A program made the translations under genes and the position numbers. This document shows, piece by piece, positions 10,763 through 19,842 of a stretch of 64,000 nt of DNA (position 1 is its first letter; each line of letters starts with the position of its first letter). This DNA is from Leishmania donovani (Eukaryota > Euglenozoa > Kinetoplastea > Trypanosomatida > Trypanosomatidae). The notes below the pieces were generated by a model. The model was not told where the DNA came from. It saw nothing but the letters and a program-made list of their open reading frames with translations, and did not search any database. The stretch spans positions 1,018,930 through 1,082,929 of the forward strand of contig NC_018257.1 of NCBI RefSeq assembly GCF_000227135.1. The letters are read 5' to 3'.

Positions 10763-10800
10763 CTAAGTTGATGATGTGAGAGTGACAGGGCCGACAGGTA
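10763..10800 (-). promoter_or_regulatory. Predicted spliced-leader acceptor of the DENN gene
   Basis: On the minus strand a pyrimidine-rich run (CTGTCGGCCCTGTCACTCTC, ending near 10780) is followed by the first AG at 10763-10764, leaving a 5' UTR of about 15 nt. Predicted from the trypanosomatid trans-splicing rule only. Confidence 0.45.
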
Positions 10801-10908
10801 AGCGCGGGCGCACGTAGACAGAGACGCACACGCTTTGAGCACGGTCACGCTTTCGGCCACACGCGCCACACTACCGCACGCCGACCGTTTCATGGGGGTG
10901 AGTAAAAT

Positions 10909-10929
10909 GTGTGTGTGTGTGTGTGTGTG
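10909..10929. repeat. (GT)n microsatellite
   Basis: Perfect dinucleotide run just upstream of the DENN gene start. Confidence 0.9.
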
Positions 10930-11069
10930 CATGTATTACGTGTGAGTCGTTCATACATGTGTACGCATGCGTGTATATTGTGTTTTGATTGTTATTTGTG
11001 TGTGTTTGGTGCTCCATAGAAAGGAAAAAAAGCGTTGAGGAGCCGTGACCGGAGAAGTGCAGAGGGCTC

Positions 11070-11450
11070 AACAATACAGAGAGAGATGCGCAAGCGCGTT
11101 GATGCGCATTCGCAGAGGCCGCTGGCAGCGGCAAGGAAACGCACTTTCTGTGCAGTGGAAAAGAGTCTCAAAGACGGGGTGAGAGAGGAGCGGGGCATGC
11201 GCAACGTGCCTCAAGCAATCTGCCGCGCTCCTTGTCGCCCACCTTACCCCCACTCCCAAGCCCATCGCTCCAACTGGAATTTCGAAGCACGGGCGGTGAG
11301 GTGGCAGCAACCGACACAACACCCACCACAGACGTTCAGCGGTCGAGCTCCTGGTACACCTCACACAGAAACTGACGAGATGGCCCGTCTCCAAGGGACT
11401 TCAATGTATTCCGTCATAGGCTGACGGGTTTGCCTCTAAAGGGGCGCTTG
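11070..11450 (-). mobile_element. Possible degenerate SIDER-like element
   Basis: In the 3' UTR side of SGT. On the minus strand GCGATGGGCTTGGGAGTGG followed by AAGGTGGG resembles GCGATGGGGCTTGTGGC followed by AAGGCGGG in the SIDER2-like copies, and a TCTGTGTGAGG motif lies on the same 5' side. The similarity was judged by eye and is weak elsewhere. Confidence 0.3.
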
Positions 11451-12110
11451 TCTTGCTCGGCTGTTTTATTTCTATGGCCACCCTTTGTGAAAGGAACACT
11501 TTAAAAAGCACAGGAAACACTTCTTACACTAACCAACAGCGTAGAGCGCGGTGACGAATAATGAGGAGGATGCCAATCATTGGGGGTAGGGACACAACCC
11601 GCCCGCGTCCGTCTGCCACTTAGTTTGCGCGTGTGTTGATTGACGCGGCTGTGCTTTGCGTGCACCCCATTCTTTTAATTAGAGGTCCGACACAGCACAT
11701 AATGTGGGCGCGAGCATCGACAACAAAACGATAGCAACAAGCACAAGAGCTCCAAATAAGAATGATGTTCGACAACGAAAGAAAACAACAATGAGCGAGA
11801 ACAGAGACGGCGTCGAATATAGAGCGAGGCGGGCGACGGGACGGTCGAACGCTTTTCTGCTGGTGTGTGCACGTGCAGACACGTCCAAGGGAGAGGGATA
11901 TAGGAGCACCTAAACGAAAGAACACACGTCGAGCAAGCACACGTACAAAATAAAAAAATGCATTCAGCAAGACCACGAGCAAGGGAAAAAATGAGTAGGA
12001 GCCACACGTCGAGGAGAACCGCCAGCATACAGAGTCGCATGTGCGCCATCCCTGGAAACTCGTCTCTTTCCAGATATATGTCTTTCTGTTGTTGTTTTCC
12101 CTTTTCATTA

Positions 12111-13337
12111 TCAAGGACTCCTATTCGGGTTCGTAAACATGAGGTTCTGGAACTTCATCATCAGATTCATGACATCGGGGTCACCGAGATACTTCTGGAA
12201 GGCGCCGTAGCCGTTGGCTTGCACATCCGCCATGATGCCCGCCAGCTTCGGGTTCTTACGCACCTCCTCCTCCTGCAGCTGCTCGATGGCGGCACGGTTC
12301 ACCTTGCCGAACGGCGTTACAACATTGCCCTCCTCGTCCACGTTGCGCATGCCCATGTCGGCACCGAGGCGGTTCAGCTCCGCTGGGTCCATGCCGCCCT
12401 GGCTGAACTTGCTCGCCATGTTGGCAACCAGGTTGCTAAACTCGGGATTCTGCATCATGCGCTGCGCCGTCTCCATGAACTGCGGGTTGCTCATCATGTT
12501 CGCGAACTGGCTCATGTCCGGCATGCCACCCATCTCGGGAAAGCCGCCCATGCCCGGGAAGCCGCCCATACCGCCGCCCGTGCTGAGGGCAGTCGCCTTC
12601 GCCTTCTCCTCCGCGCGCTTAAGGTCCTCCTTGTGGGTGGCATTGTCGGGGTCGAGCTCGCACGCCTTGGTGAAGGCGTCGACAGCGCGGCTGTAATTCT
12701 CCTGGTAGAAGAGAGCCGTTCCCAGGCGGGAGTACGACTTCGAGTACTCGGGGTTGATGATGATGGCGCGCTCGCAGTCAATGATAGCGTTGTTGTAGTC
12801 CTTGAGGTGCGTGTGAGCCGCGGCGCGGTTTGCGAAGAAGACGGCGTTGTCCGGCTGTAGCTCAATCGCCTTAGTGTAGTACGCGATCGCCTCCTTGTAC
12901 TTGGCCTGGCTCATCAACTCGTTGCCCTTGTTCTTAATCTGCTCCGCTGTGAGGCCCTCATAAGGGTTGTTGCGCTGGTTAAACTTCTCGCGCGCCTTCT
13001 CCAGCCGCTGCGCGTATTCGTCGGAGCCTTTCTCGACGCCCTTGAAATAGCCCTTCTTCTCCAGCAGCTCCACAAAGCATACGAATTTTTCGTCCTGTTC
13101 GACGCCGCTGCGACGCTCGTGCTCGCGCAGCGCTGTCTTGAAGGCCTCCAGCACGTCCACCTCCGTGTCGTGCAGACCGCCGCTGCCAGCCGGGTCGACG
13201 CCGAACTCCTCACCAAGCATCTGCGCCACCGCCTCAGCGCGCTCGGGGTTCTCGACCTGCGACCGGCGTATCATCCGGATGAAGGAGAAGACGAGCTTCC
13301 TGTGATCATCTGTGATGGGCAGATCTCTCTCCTCCAT
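12111..13337 (-). CDS. SGT: SGT, small glutamine-rich TPR co-chaperone
   Basis: 408 residues. An N-terminal SGTA-type dimerisation helix pair (FSFIRMIRRSQVENPERAE, about 12-32) precedes three TPR units at about 130-245: NKGNELMSQAKYKEAIAYYT, NRAAAHTHLKDYNNAIIDCE and RLGTALFYQENYSRAVDAFT. These carry the two-carboxylate-clamp style of Hsp70/Hsp90-binding TPRs. A Gly/Met-rich segment (GGFPGMGGFPEMGGMPDM) and an STI1-like NPQFMETAQRMMQNPEF repeat follow. SGT couples Hsp70 and Hsp90 and hands over tail-anchored proteins in other eukaryotes. From memory, the Leishmania protein has been reported as essential and cytosolic. The protein is longer than human SGTA (313 aa), mostly because of an extended region between dimerisation and TPR domains. 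Confidence 0.95.
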   Translation of the reverse strand: MEERDLPITDDHRKLVFSFIRMIRRSQVENPERAEAVAQMLGEEFGVDPAGSGGLHDTEVDVLEAFKTALREHERRSGVEQDEKFVCFVELLEKKGYFKGVEKGSDEYAQRLEKAREKFNQRNNPYEGLTAEQIKNKGNELMSQAKYKEAIAYYTKAIELQPDNAVFFANRAAAHTHLKDYNNAIIDCERAIIINPEYSKSYSRLGTALFYQENYSRAVDAFTKACELDPDNATHKEDLKRAEEKAKATALSTGGGMGGFPGMGGFPEMGGMPDMSQFANMMSNPQFMETAQRMMQNPEFSNLVANMASKFSQGGMDPAELNRLGADMGMRNVDEEGNVVTPFGKVNRAAIEQLQEEEVRKNPKLAGIMADVQANGYGAFQKYLGDPDVMNLMMKFQNLMFTNPNRSP

Positions 13338-14114
13338 TGTGTGAAGCGCGAGAGCGGAGAGTGAAGAGGCGCTGCGGCAAGTAAGGAAAAAGGAGAAAAG
13401 AAGAGCTGTGAAGCGTAACGGAGCGAGAATGCGTACGTGTGCCAGTAAAGAAGAATGAAAGCCAAGTACTTACGTGCCTACGCGGCCTTTCGAGGACTCT
13501 TCTGTGGGTGCGTGCTCGTGTACGTACGCAGGGTCGTAGATTCCAGCAGCGGTGTTTCCGTTGTTGCATGGGGAAGAAGAGAGAAGGCGATAGAGGGAAG
13601 AGAACATCAGCTGTTAAGGAGAGACGCAGGCGACTGCAGCTGCTCGAGGCGTGCAAGGTTGATCAGCAGTACGAGGCGTGTGTCTCCGCTCGACACTGCA
13701 GCCCGCTTCAAAGGCAGCAGCAGGCGCATACATGCCCCACCCTCGACTGATCGTGGAAGCCGCAAATCTCCCCCCAAAGGCGTCATAAGAAGGTCAATGC
13801 GCCGCATCAGTTGAGGCGCTCGTGCCTCAGCCCCAGCATCGACTACGGCGTCACCAGCACGTTGTGCATGAACAGTGCCACGTCACGTGCGCTAACCTGG
13901 GCTGCGGCGGGAGTAAAAATGAAGAGAGCAGTTGTTAGTCACGCAAATCGCCAAACCAAACGAATGCGTCCGCGCATACGCCGGTGGCCAAAAGACCTGG
14001 CACGGCTCAGGTGCGGGCACAAAAAAAAAAACATCACCAGCACAGACCAATACGAGGAGGCAGGTGCAACACGCATTACGCAGCTGCTCGCAGGAGCAAC
14101 GCGGGTGGTCGAAC
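13338..14114. other. Intergenic spacer between SGT and bL28m
   Basis: Contains the SGT splice signal, and an A-run at 14023-14034. A 66-codon minus frame at 13607-13807 with plausible composition is noted but not accepted as a gene. Confidence 0.5.
13372..13410 (-). promoter_or_regulatory. Predicted spliced-leader acceptor of SGT
   Basis: Minus-strand pyrimidine tract (CTCTTCTTTTCTCCTTTTTC) followed by the first AG at 13372-13373 gives a 5' UTR of about 34 nt. Confidence 0.5.
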
Positions 14115-14819
14115 TCACTTACTATGCAAACCGGCGGTGGCTAAAGACTTGCGTTGCTCCATGACTCGCTTGGCCATGAGCCGCTTGAACTCCTCGGCGT
14201 CCATGCCGTACTTGGATAGTACCGCATCGAGCTCCTCCTCACTGGTAGCCTTCATGAGCTCCGCGTGTGCTACCCCAGCGAGTGTCTTGGCTTGCTGATC
14301 GAGTACAAAATTTTTCTGAGTCTCCTTTTGGCGAACCAGCAGGTGGCGACGGATGCGCTCGCCATAGGTGGAGCGAAGCTCTGGCCCGGAGCGCTTTAAA
14401 ATGAAGTTGTCGAACCCTCCGTCTTTCTCAATCTCAAACATGGCTGCCTCCACCATGGGCACCTGCACCCAGTGGTCAAGCGTGTCGCTATAGTGAATGC
14501 CGGTCTTGACAAATGGGTACTTGAGCTGGCGGTAGACGTGCTGGACCTGACGCGACGTCCGCACCCGCTCCCGAATCCGCTCGTTCATCCAAATAACGTC
14601 CATCTCATGCGGCGCCTTGGGCAGGAAGGAGCGCGGCGACACGTCGCTCATGCGGTAGAGGGCGTGTCGGTTGACTCGGTTGCACCATGCCGCCCATGGG
14701 GGAAGGCCCATGGAGATGTACCGGTTGATGAGACCACGCGGCGGTCCATGCGGCGCTCGCGACGTCTCCGGATTGAGCGCGAAGGTGGAGAAGCGCAGCA
14801 GCGACGACTGACGAAGCAT
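14115..14819 (-). CDS. bL28m: Mitochondrial ribosomal protein bL28m
   Basis: 234 residues from the ATG at 14819; the frame extends a few codons upstream only through a TTG. The N-terminus (MLRQSSLLRFSTFALNPETS) is basic, hydroxylated and lacks acidic residues up to Glu17, typical of a mitochondrial presequence. The middle carries the L28 signature region: YPFVKTGIHYSDTLDHWVQV followed by EIEKDGGFDNFILKRSG, which corresponds to the conserved 'EK.GG.D.YLLK' segment of mitochondrial L28 (yeast MRPL24). The C-terminal third is a trypanosomatid-style helical extension (LMKATSEEELDAVLSKYGMD ... KRLMAKRVMEQ). It should sit in the large mitoribosomal subunit near the exit-site side. Identification rests on motif memory, not on a search. 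Confidence 0.8.
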   Translation of the reverse strand: MLRQSSLLRFSTFALNPETSRAPHGPPRGLINRYISMGLPPWAAWCNRVNRHALYRMSDVSPRSFLPKAPHEMDVIWMNERIRERVRTSRQVQHVYRQLKYPFVKTGIHYSDTLDHWVQVPMVEAAMFEIEKDGGFDNFILKRSGPELRSTYGERIRRHLLVRQKETQKNFVLDQQAKTLAGVAHAELMKATSEEELDAVLSKYGMDAEEFKRLMAKRVMEQRKSLATAGLHSK

Positions 14820-15788
14820 TTCTGTTGTGTGCGGCCTCTGCAAAGCGTACGCTTACTTTCTATTCACATGCGAGGAGTCGAATGGCGCCTGCGAGGGGGG
14901 CGTCACGCGCACGCGCGCACCGTCGACGTGTCTTCGTGTTCTGCGCCTCGCACGGGCGACCAGAAGAAAACACCGGCAAATGAACGCGCACCACCGAGTG
15001 CGATTCACGTACACGGACAGACGCAGAGAGACCCAACGCGACTGCAAGCGGGCATGCGAGGATGAAGACGGAGCGAAGGCCGGAAGGCAAAGGAAAGAGG
15101 TGGGAGGCAAAGAAGGTGAAGCGGCGTCCAAAGAGCTGCAGGAGAGACGCAGTGAGCCACAGGCGCAGTGGCACACGTGCGCCAAGCACAAACGCAGACG
15201 CGCACGTAAAGGCGTTCCTTGGGGCACTGTTGAAGAGGCCGTCAGATACGCGGTGCAAGAAGGCTTGTCAAGTGGGCAGGGCTCGTTCCCTTTTCAAGCG
15301 GCGGCTTACACTGGTGGGACACGATTCACCGTCCTACAGCCAGCACCTCTTTTCTATCTTTCCATCCACATTTTGCTTTAGTTCTCTCGCTCCCTAGATC
15401 GGACTCCTCGACGGAATGACGTGCTCGAACAGCAGGCCACACACGGAGGTGCACTCTGACTCTCTGGTTATCATCTATTACGACACGAAAGTGAGCACCT
15501 GGCCCAAGGATTCACACGACTGCTGTACCCTGCGGCGTGCGAAACAAGGGCGAGCTCATAAAGGCAAATCAACGCAACACAACACCGTGCGCCTTCCGTG
15601 ACAGACGCAGTGCGACTCCCTGCTCACTCGTCGCGCAACGCGCGAACAGAACGCACGCGCACAAACACGCTGACTGAAACGAAAATAAAGAAGGGAAGGA
15701 AAAAAAACGAAGAAGGTGGTGGTGGGGCGGCCGACAACGCACAAGAGAAAGAAAAAACGGCGAGCCTGCGCGCGGTGCGGTGGCATCT
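14820..15788. other. Intergenic spacer between bL28m and TMA7
   Basis: Nothing but unique sequence with minus-strand pyrimidine tracts at about 15050-15150 and an A-rich patch at 15680-15720. Confidence 0.5.
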
Positions 15789-15938
15789 CTACTTCTTCAT
15801 CTTCGCGATCGCCTCCTTCTCAGCCTTCTTCTGCTCACGCTGCATCTGCTTGAAGGCTATGTCCTCCTCTGCCATCTCACAGCGCTCCTTCTTGGGCTGC
15901 TTCAGCGGCTTCTGCTTACCACCCTGGCGGGACGACAT
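15789..15938 (-). CDS. TMA7: TMA7-family translation-machinery-associated protein
   Basis: 49 residues from the ATG at 15938 to a TAG at 15789-15791; the longer 164-codon frame that contains it starts inside UTR sequence. The N-terminus MSSRQGGKQKPLKQPKKE is nearly the same as yeast and human TMA7 (SS.QGGK.KPLK..KK), and EEDIAFKQMQREQKKAEKEA matches the family's DEDIAFK helix. TMA7 is a tiny, very basic protein that co-purifies with cytosolic ribosomes. Yeast and human proteins are 64 residues and end in a Gly-rich PLVGGGIKKSGKK-like tail; that tail is absent here, the protein stopping at AIAKMKK. Two AG dinucleotides lie 2-7 nt upstream of the ATG after a strong pyrimidine tract, so the 5' UTR may be extremely short. 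Confidence 0.9.
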   Translation of the reverse strand: MSSRQGGKQKPLKQPKKERCEMAEEDIAFKQMQREQKKAEKEAIAKMKK

Positions 15939-16067
15939 GCTGACTTGGTGAGCAGAAAAAGGGTGGAAGGAAAAGAGCGGTGTGGAGTCGGAGGGAGGGA
16001 GGTGCGGGAGGTAGTGAGCTAAGCAAAGGAGAGGGGTATTCAGTGGCGACGTATGTGAGAGACGGGG

Positions 16068-16100
16068 AGGCAGAGAGGCGGGGAGGCAGAGAGGCGGGGA
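16068..16100. repeat. Short tandem repeat (about 15-bp unit)
   Basis: Two to three head-to-tail copies of a unit reading gaggcagagaggcgggg in the purine-rich strand, upstream of TMA7. Confidence 0.6.
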
Positions 16101-17240
16101 GAGAGCGAAGATGGGAGGGTTGGACCAGGTGTCGGCCGTCACCGACAAGCGGCCAAGTGCGAATACTATCAGATGCCGGCACCGGCCCCGGTGTTGGCGA
16201 GGATCGGGGGCGAGTGCAACCATGAAGAAAGAGGACTGGGGTGCAGGGGAGGAGGGAACCAGAAGAGAAGGAGAGCACGCCACGAACGACTGACAAGCTG
16301 GTCACAAGCTTCACCACATTCCACATCGGGGTACAATCGAGTGCCCAGCCCATCCGCAGTGAAGAAGGTGCAGACTATCCACTCTCGAGAGAAAAGCCAC
16401 GGGCACAAGCTGCCTTTTGAGCACCTGCACAGAGCTGTCTTTACGGATTCATCCACGAGTAAGAGCACACCAATACAAGCGGGTGGTTCTTCTTTGCCTT
16501 TTATAGAGGAATGGGAAGGGGAGGATGGGGGGCAGAGCGGTGGCGACCGCCTTCGCTAGCCACATCCTGTTTTCTGTTGCGCTTCGCGCAGGGGCTCACA
16601 CAGATATAAATCGTTGAAGTCACAAAGCAGATGAAGAAAGGCAGAACAAAAAAAAACGTTGGAATACGAATCAAGTTGAGAGGCCGCACCGTGATCCCGG
16701 TAGGTCTCGCGAGAGGGCACGTGCAGGTGGGAAACATGCAACGGAGGCCAGCACCGCCGTCACCACCGCACCAACGCCTGCTCGCATACAGGAAGAAGGA
16801 CCCGTTAAGCTGCTGCGCATCAAAATGTACGAGCGACACGACGAAATGCCTCTATCACAGGGCGTGGCGTTGGGATAGCAAATCAAGAAGGGATGGGGGA
16901 CACCCTTTCCGTCGCGGTGCGCGGTACTGCCAGGACGTGAAATATCGATAAGCGCAGGGGAGGGGGACGACAAAAAAAAAAAACGAAAGGGAGAAGCCTG
17001 TGGTGCATAAAGCGACGAAAAAAAATGAGCAGCAAACCCACCTGCACGCCATGTTGTCACTTCCAGTCCCCTGGCGCTGCAGGAAGCCAGCGTGCGGGCA
17101 GGTGTCCGTGCGGGACTGGGTAACGAGGCCCCCTGCTGCGTAGGGAGCTCAGCATCCTTGTTGTCAGGGCAAAGCCAGCGAACAGGCGAGCAAAGGAAAA
17201 ACGAAGAGATCTGTACTCGTGTAGGCCGCCGTTCTATAGG

Positions 17241-17258
17241 ATATATATATATATATAT
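17241..17258. repeat. (AT)n microsatellite
   Basis: Nine AT units followed directly by a short (GT)n and TACATATATCG. Confidence 0.9.
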
Positions 17259-17803
17259 GTGTGTGTACATATATCGTGCACGGTGTGTTTTGTTCTGCAC
17301 GTTGTTTTCGTGTGGGTGTGTGTGCTCATCTCTGCCCCCTGCTATTGGGCGCCGAGGGGCGCTGTGTTGCACACGCAGAAAGAGTGAGAGATGAATGGAA
17401 AAAGCAAAGAGAAATACAGAAAAGACGCCAGAAAAAAAAAGGCAGCGGTGTTGGGCTGCGCGTGCACATGCATACATACAAGCATCACCACAGAAAGAGG
17501 AAGAGAGAGGCCTGGAAACTTCGACTCGTGAGCTGAAAAGAAAAGGAGCAAAGCATGGCGTTGAGAAGGCAAGGAAAGAGCCCGCCACATCCTATGGCGC
17601 ACCGCGAAAGTGCTTGCTCAGAAAAGAAGCGTGTGAAACGGTACGAGAAAAAAAGAAGCACCGCATGTAGTATTCCCCCGTAGCCTCGCACATATGCGTC
17701 GATGTCCCGCAGCGTAGCAAAAAAAAGGCGAAAAAGGGCCAAAGGAAAATGCAGACCAATATGTTTTTTGTACTCGGTGCGCGTCCTGTGAACCACGCGC
17801 CTC

Positions 17804-18133
17804 TCACGGCTGCCCTGCTTTCAGATGAACCGTGCCGCTCTCCTCCACAATGGTGATAAGGTAGTCACTCGTGGGGCTGTCCACCCCTGGAAACGGAGCC
17901 GTAAGCGCCGTTTGTGCGTCCTTGACGTCTACCGCGGTGATAACAACCGCAAATGTCGCCCCGTTCCATGCAAAGGTACGCTGCTCCGCGACACCCTTCT
18001 CACCAGCGGCGACCACAACGCTGTGCTGCGCCAGTGTGTTGTCAATCATATTTGAGTACGTAACCATCACCGTCATCTCCTTTGAGGTTTTGTTGTGGAT
18101 GATGAGGGAGTAGACGTGGGTAGGGGGCAGCAT
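17804..18133 (-). CDS. Unidentified 109-aa protein
   Basis: I chose the ATG at 18133 (MLPPTHVYSLIIHNKTSKEM) because the upstream part of the frame is UTR-like. The protein is compact and beta-rich in appearance: alternating hydrophobic stretches YSLIIHNKT, MTVMVTYSNM, HSVVVAAGEK, FAVVITAVDV and SDYLITIVEES, ending in HLKAGQP. There is no signal peptide, membrane segment or Cys/His cluster. The pattern suggests an eight-strand beta sandwich or barrel, but I do not recognise a family. Codon use is GC3-rich like its neighbours, supporting a real gene. Confidence 0.7.
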   Translation of the reverse strand: MLPPTHVYSLIIHNKTSKEMTVMVTYSNMIDNTLAQHSVVVAAGEKGVAEQRTFAWNGATFAVVITAVDVKDAQTALTAPFPGVDSPTSDYLITIVEESGTVHLKAGQP

Positions 18134-19035
18134 CGTTCCTTTGTCTGTTGAAAGCGAGGTGCTATGACCGTTACGTTTTGTGGGATGAACCACTGGTTTG
18201 TGTAGGGGAAAAAAAGCGGGAATAGGGAGGCGTGTGGCTGCCGTGGCGGAGGCGAGGCTGAAGGGATGCACAGACGTAACGTGGGCAACGGGGCGCAACA
18301 ACAGCAAACAAAAAAAAAAAACAACGTGGCCAACCGATCATTGGTTACGTGACGCCGACACATCACCAGAGAATATTCCAATGAATGGGAGAGGTAGAAT
18401 GAGAACGCCCGGAGACGCGGTCGCAGCAGTGGCAAGAAGTGGAGGCTGAAGTGCGGGTGAAACCTGGAGCCTTATGGCGCGCAAGGATCACACAATAACC
18501 CGAGATTGGCAACAGTCCCCGCAAACGGCCGATCGGCACTGTTGTTTATGGTCGCGCTGCACGCGCGTTGGAGTCTGCGAGAAGAACTGCGGCACGCCTT
18601 GGCGTGGCACTTTTTTTTTTGCTTCGAATGCTCAAGCATCGAACGCATGTGCGAGGCGGGTGCCGAGGAAGCAGCTCATAATACACACGGACAGGTCATC
18701 ACTGCGCAGGCTTGTCCCTCCCATGTATCCTGCTGTTAGCGTTGTTGTTGGCCTTTTTTTATTGTTCTGCAACGCGTCGATTCATCCAGGCATGCAGAGA
18801 GGCAGGGGTAGAGCGACAGACGTATGCGGATTGCTTGACAACGTGCCTGCACAGTTGGCCACGACAACCGCGGCGCACCGCCAATGGAGGCGAACCGTGC
18901 ACCGCAGGACGTCGCTCAGTGAGACATACCACCACCACAGCACACAAGACATCAAGGCCAGCACAAAAGAATGCACACACGAGAGCACGCCAATGTGAAT
19001 AGAAGCGGAAACGCGGCAGACAGTCGAGCGGCTCG
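18134..19035. other. Intergenic spacer between the 109-aa gene and the SOD-like gene
   Basis: Unique sequence with T-runs at 18610-18621 and A-runs at 18309-18322; no repeat or gene recognised. Confidence 0.5.
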
Positions 19036-19842
19036 CTAGGCCCGAGCGCACTGAAGGAAGTAGTGCTCCACCAGCCTCCAGTTGCACGTCTTGAAGAAGT
19101 TTCGAACAAAGCGCTCCACCTCGTCCCCCTCCTCGTCCTCCGCCGCAAGTGGGTAGTCGTAACAACGTGCCGACTCGTGCGTGTTCAGCGCTAGGAGTGG
19201 AATCAAGTCGCTGCCGATAGGGCAGCTCCCGTGGTCGAAAGGGATCACGTCAAACGCCTTACCGGTCCAGACGAGATACACCCATCCGCCGGCGGACTGC
19301 TGAGAAAGCGCGGCGACCGTGAACAGTCGTTGCACCTCCTCGACAGCGTCTAAGGTCCCATTTTGACTGTACTGCAGCTGCAGCTCTTCCTTGAGCCGCG
19401 CTGGCACCGCCGTTCCCCACGGACGCAGAGAACGATACCAGAAGCAGTAGTTGAAATGCTCCGACGCTGCAGCGTGGATGACGGCGCGCGATGCATCGAA
19501 GGAGGAGTTGCGGATGACAACGTTCAGGTTGTGCCCCTCCAGTTCAGATCCCAAGGTGTGTGCGTTCAGACGATCCACCGCTGCCTTGTGAAATACGTGA
19601 TACTGAACATCGAATTGCTTTCTCGACATGAGCGGCGCGACCCCCTGGCCAACATCGTAGTCCACCCGGGGGAGGTAAAAGAAACCCTTCGCGTCTCGCT
19701 CTGCATCCGCCGCCGCGGCCGCCATCTCCGTCATGCGAAAGGCGCGTGTAACACTGTACGGCGTCTCGACAGCAAGGCTCACCTGCGTCGGTGCCCCTTT
19801 GGGCACGTACTCGCAAAAGCGCCGCAGCAGAGAGACGCGCAT
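19036..19842 (-). CDS. Superoxide-dismutase-fold protein without metal site; probable mitoribosomal mS42/mS43-type subunit
   Basis: 268 residues from an ATG at 19842. The order of landmarks follows Fe/Mn SOD: QYHVFHKAAVDRLNAHTL (helix with the first ligand), HAAASEHFNYCFWYRSLRPW (second ligand helix), GGWVYLVWTGKAFDVIPFD (strand), then LLALNTHESARCYDYPLA and a final RNFFKTCNWRLVEHYF. Aligned by eye to E. coli SodB, the second His ligand becomes Tyr, the Asp ligand of TVDVWEHAYY becomes Asn and the last His becomes Ser, so at most one ligand survives. Enzymatic activity is not expected. Known mitoribosomal subunits mS42 and mS43 are SOD-derived and metal-free in yeast and trypanosomes, which is the best match. 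The N-terminal MRVSLLRRFCEYVPKG is presequence-like. An alternative is a free-standing pseudo-SOD. Confidence 0.75.
   Translation of the reverse strand: MRVSLLRRFCEYVPKGAPTQVSLAVETPYSVTRAFRMTEMAAAAADAERDAKGFFYLPRVDYDVGQGVAPLMSRKQFDVQYHVFHKAAVDRLNAHTLGSELEGHNLNVVIRNSSFDASRAVIHAAASEHFNYCFWYRSLRPWGTAVPARLKEELQLQYSQNGTLDAVEEVQRLFTVAALSQQSAGGWVYLVWTGKAFDVIPFDHGSCPIGSDLIPLLALNTHESARCYDYPLAAEDEEGDEVERFVRNFFKTCNWRLVEHYFLQCARA

Larger units (their letters stand above)
10748..12110. other. Intergenic spacer with (GT)n and a possible degenerate SIDER
   Basis: Holds a (GT)n tract at 10909-10929 and AT-richer sequence near 10940-11030 and 11640-11800. A stretch at about 11070-11450 distantly resembles the SIDER2-like copies. 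No gene is supported. Confidence 0.5.
15939..17803. other. Intergenic spacer between TMA7 and the 109-aa gene
   Basis: Holds a (TA)n/(GT)n compound tract at 17241-17268, an A-run at 16972-16983, and GGCAGAGAGGCGGGGA-type short tandem repeats at 16068-16098. No gene is supported. Confidence 0.5.

Noticed and set aside
11958..12860. 300-aa plus-strand open frame
   Set aside because: Antisense shadow of SGT; no protein features of its own.
13607..13807. 66-codon minus frame between SGT and bL28m
   Set aside because: Composition is plausible and the spacer is short, but no motif, start context or splice signal supports it.
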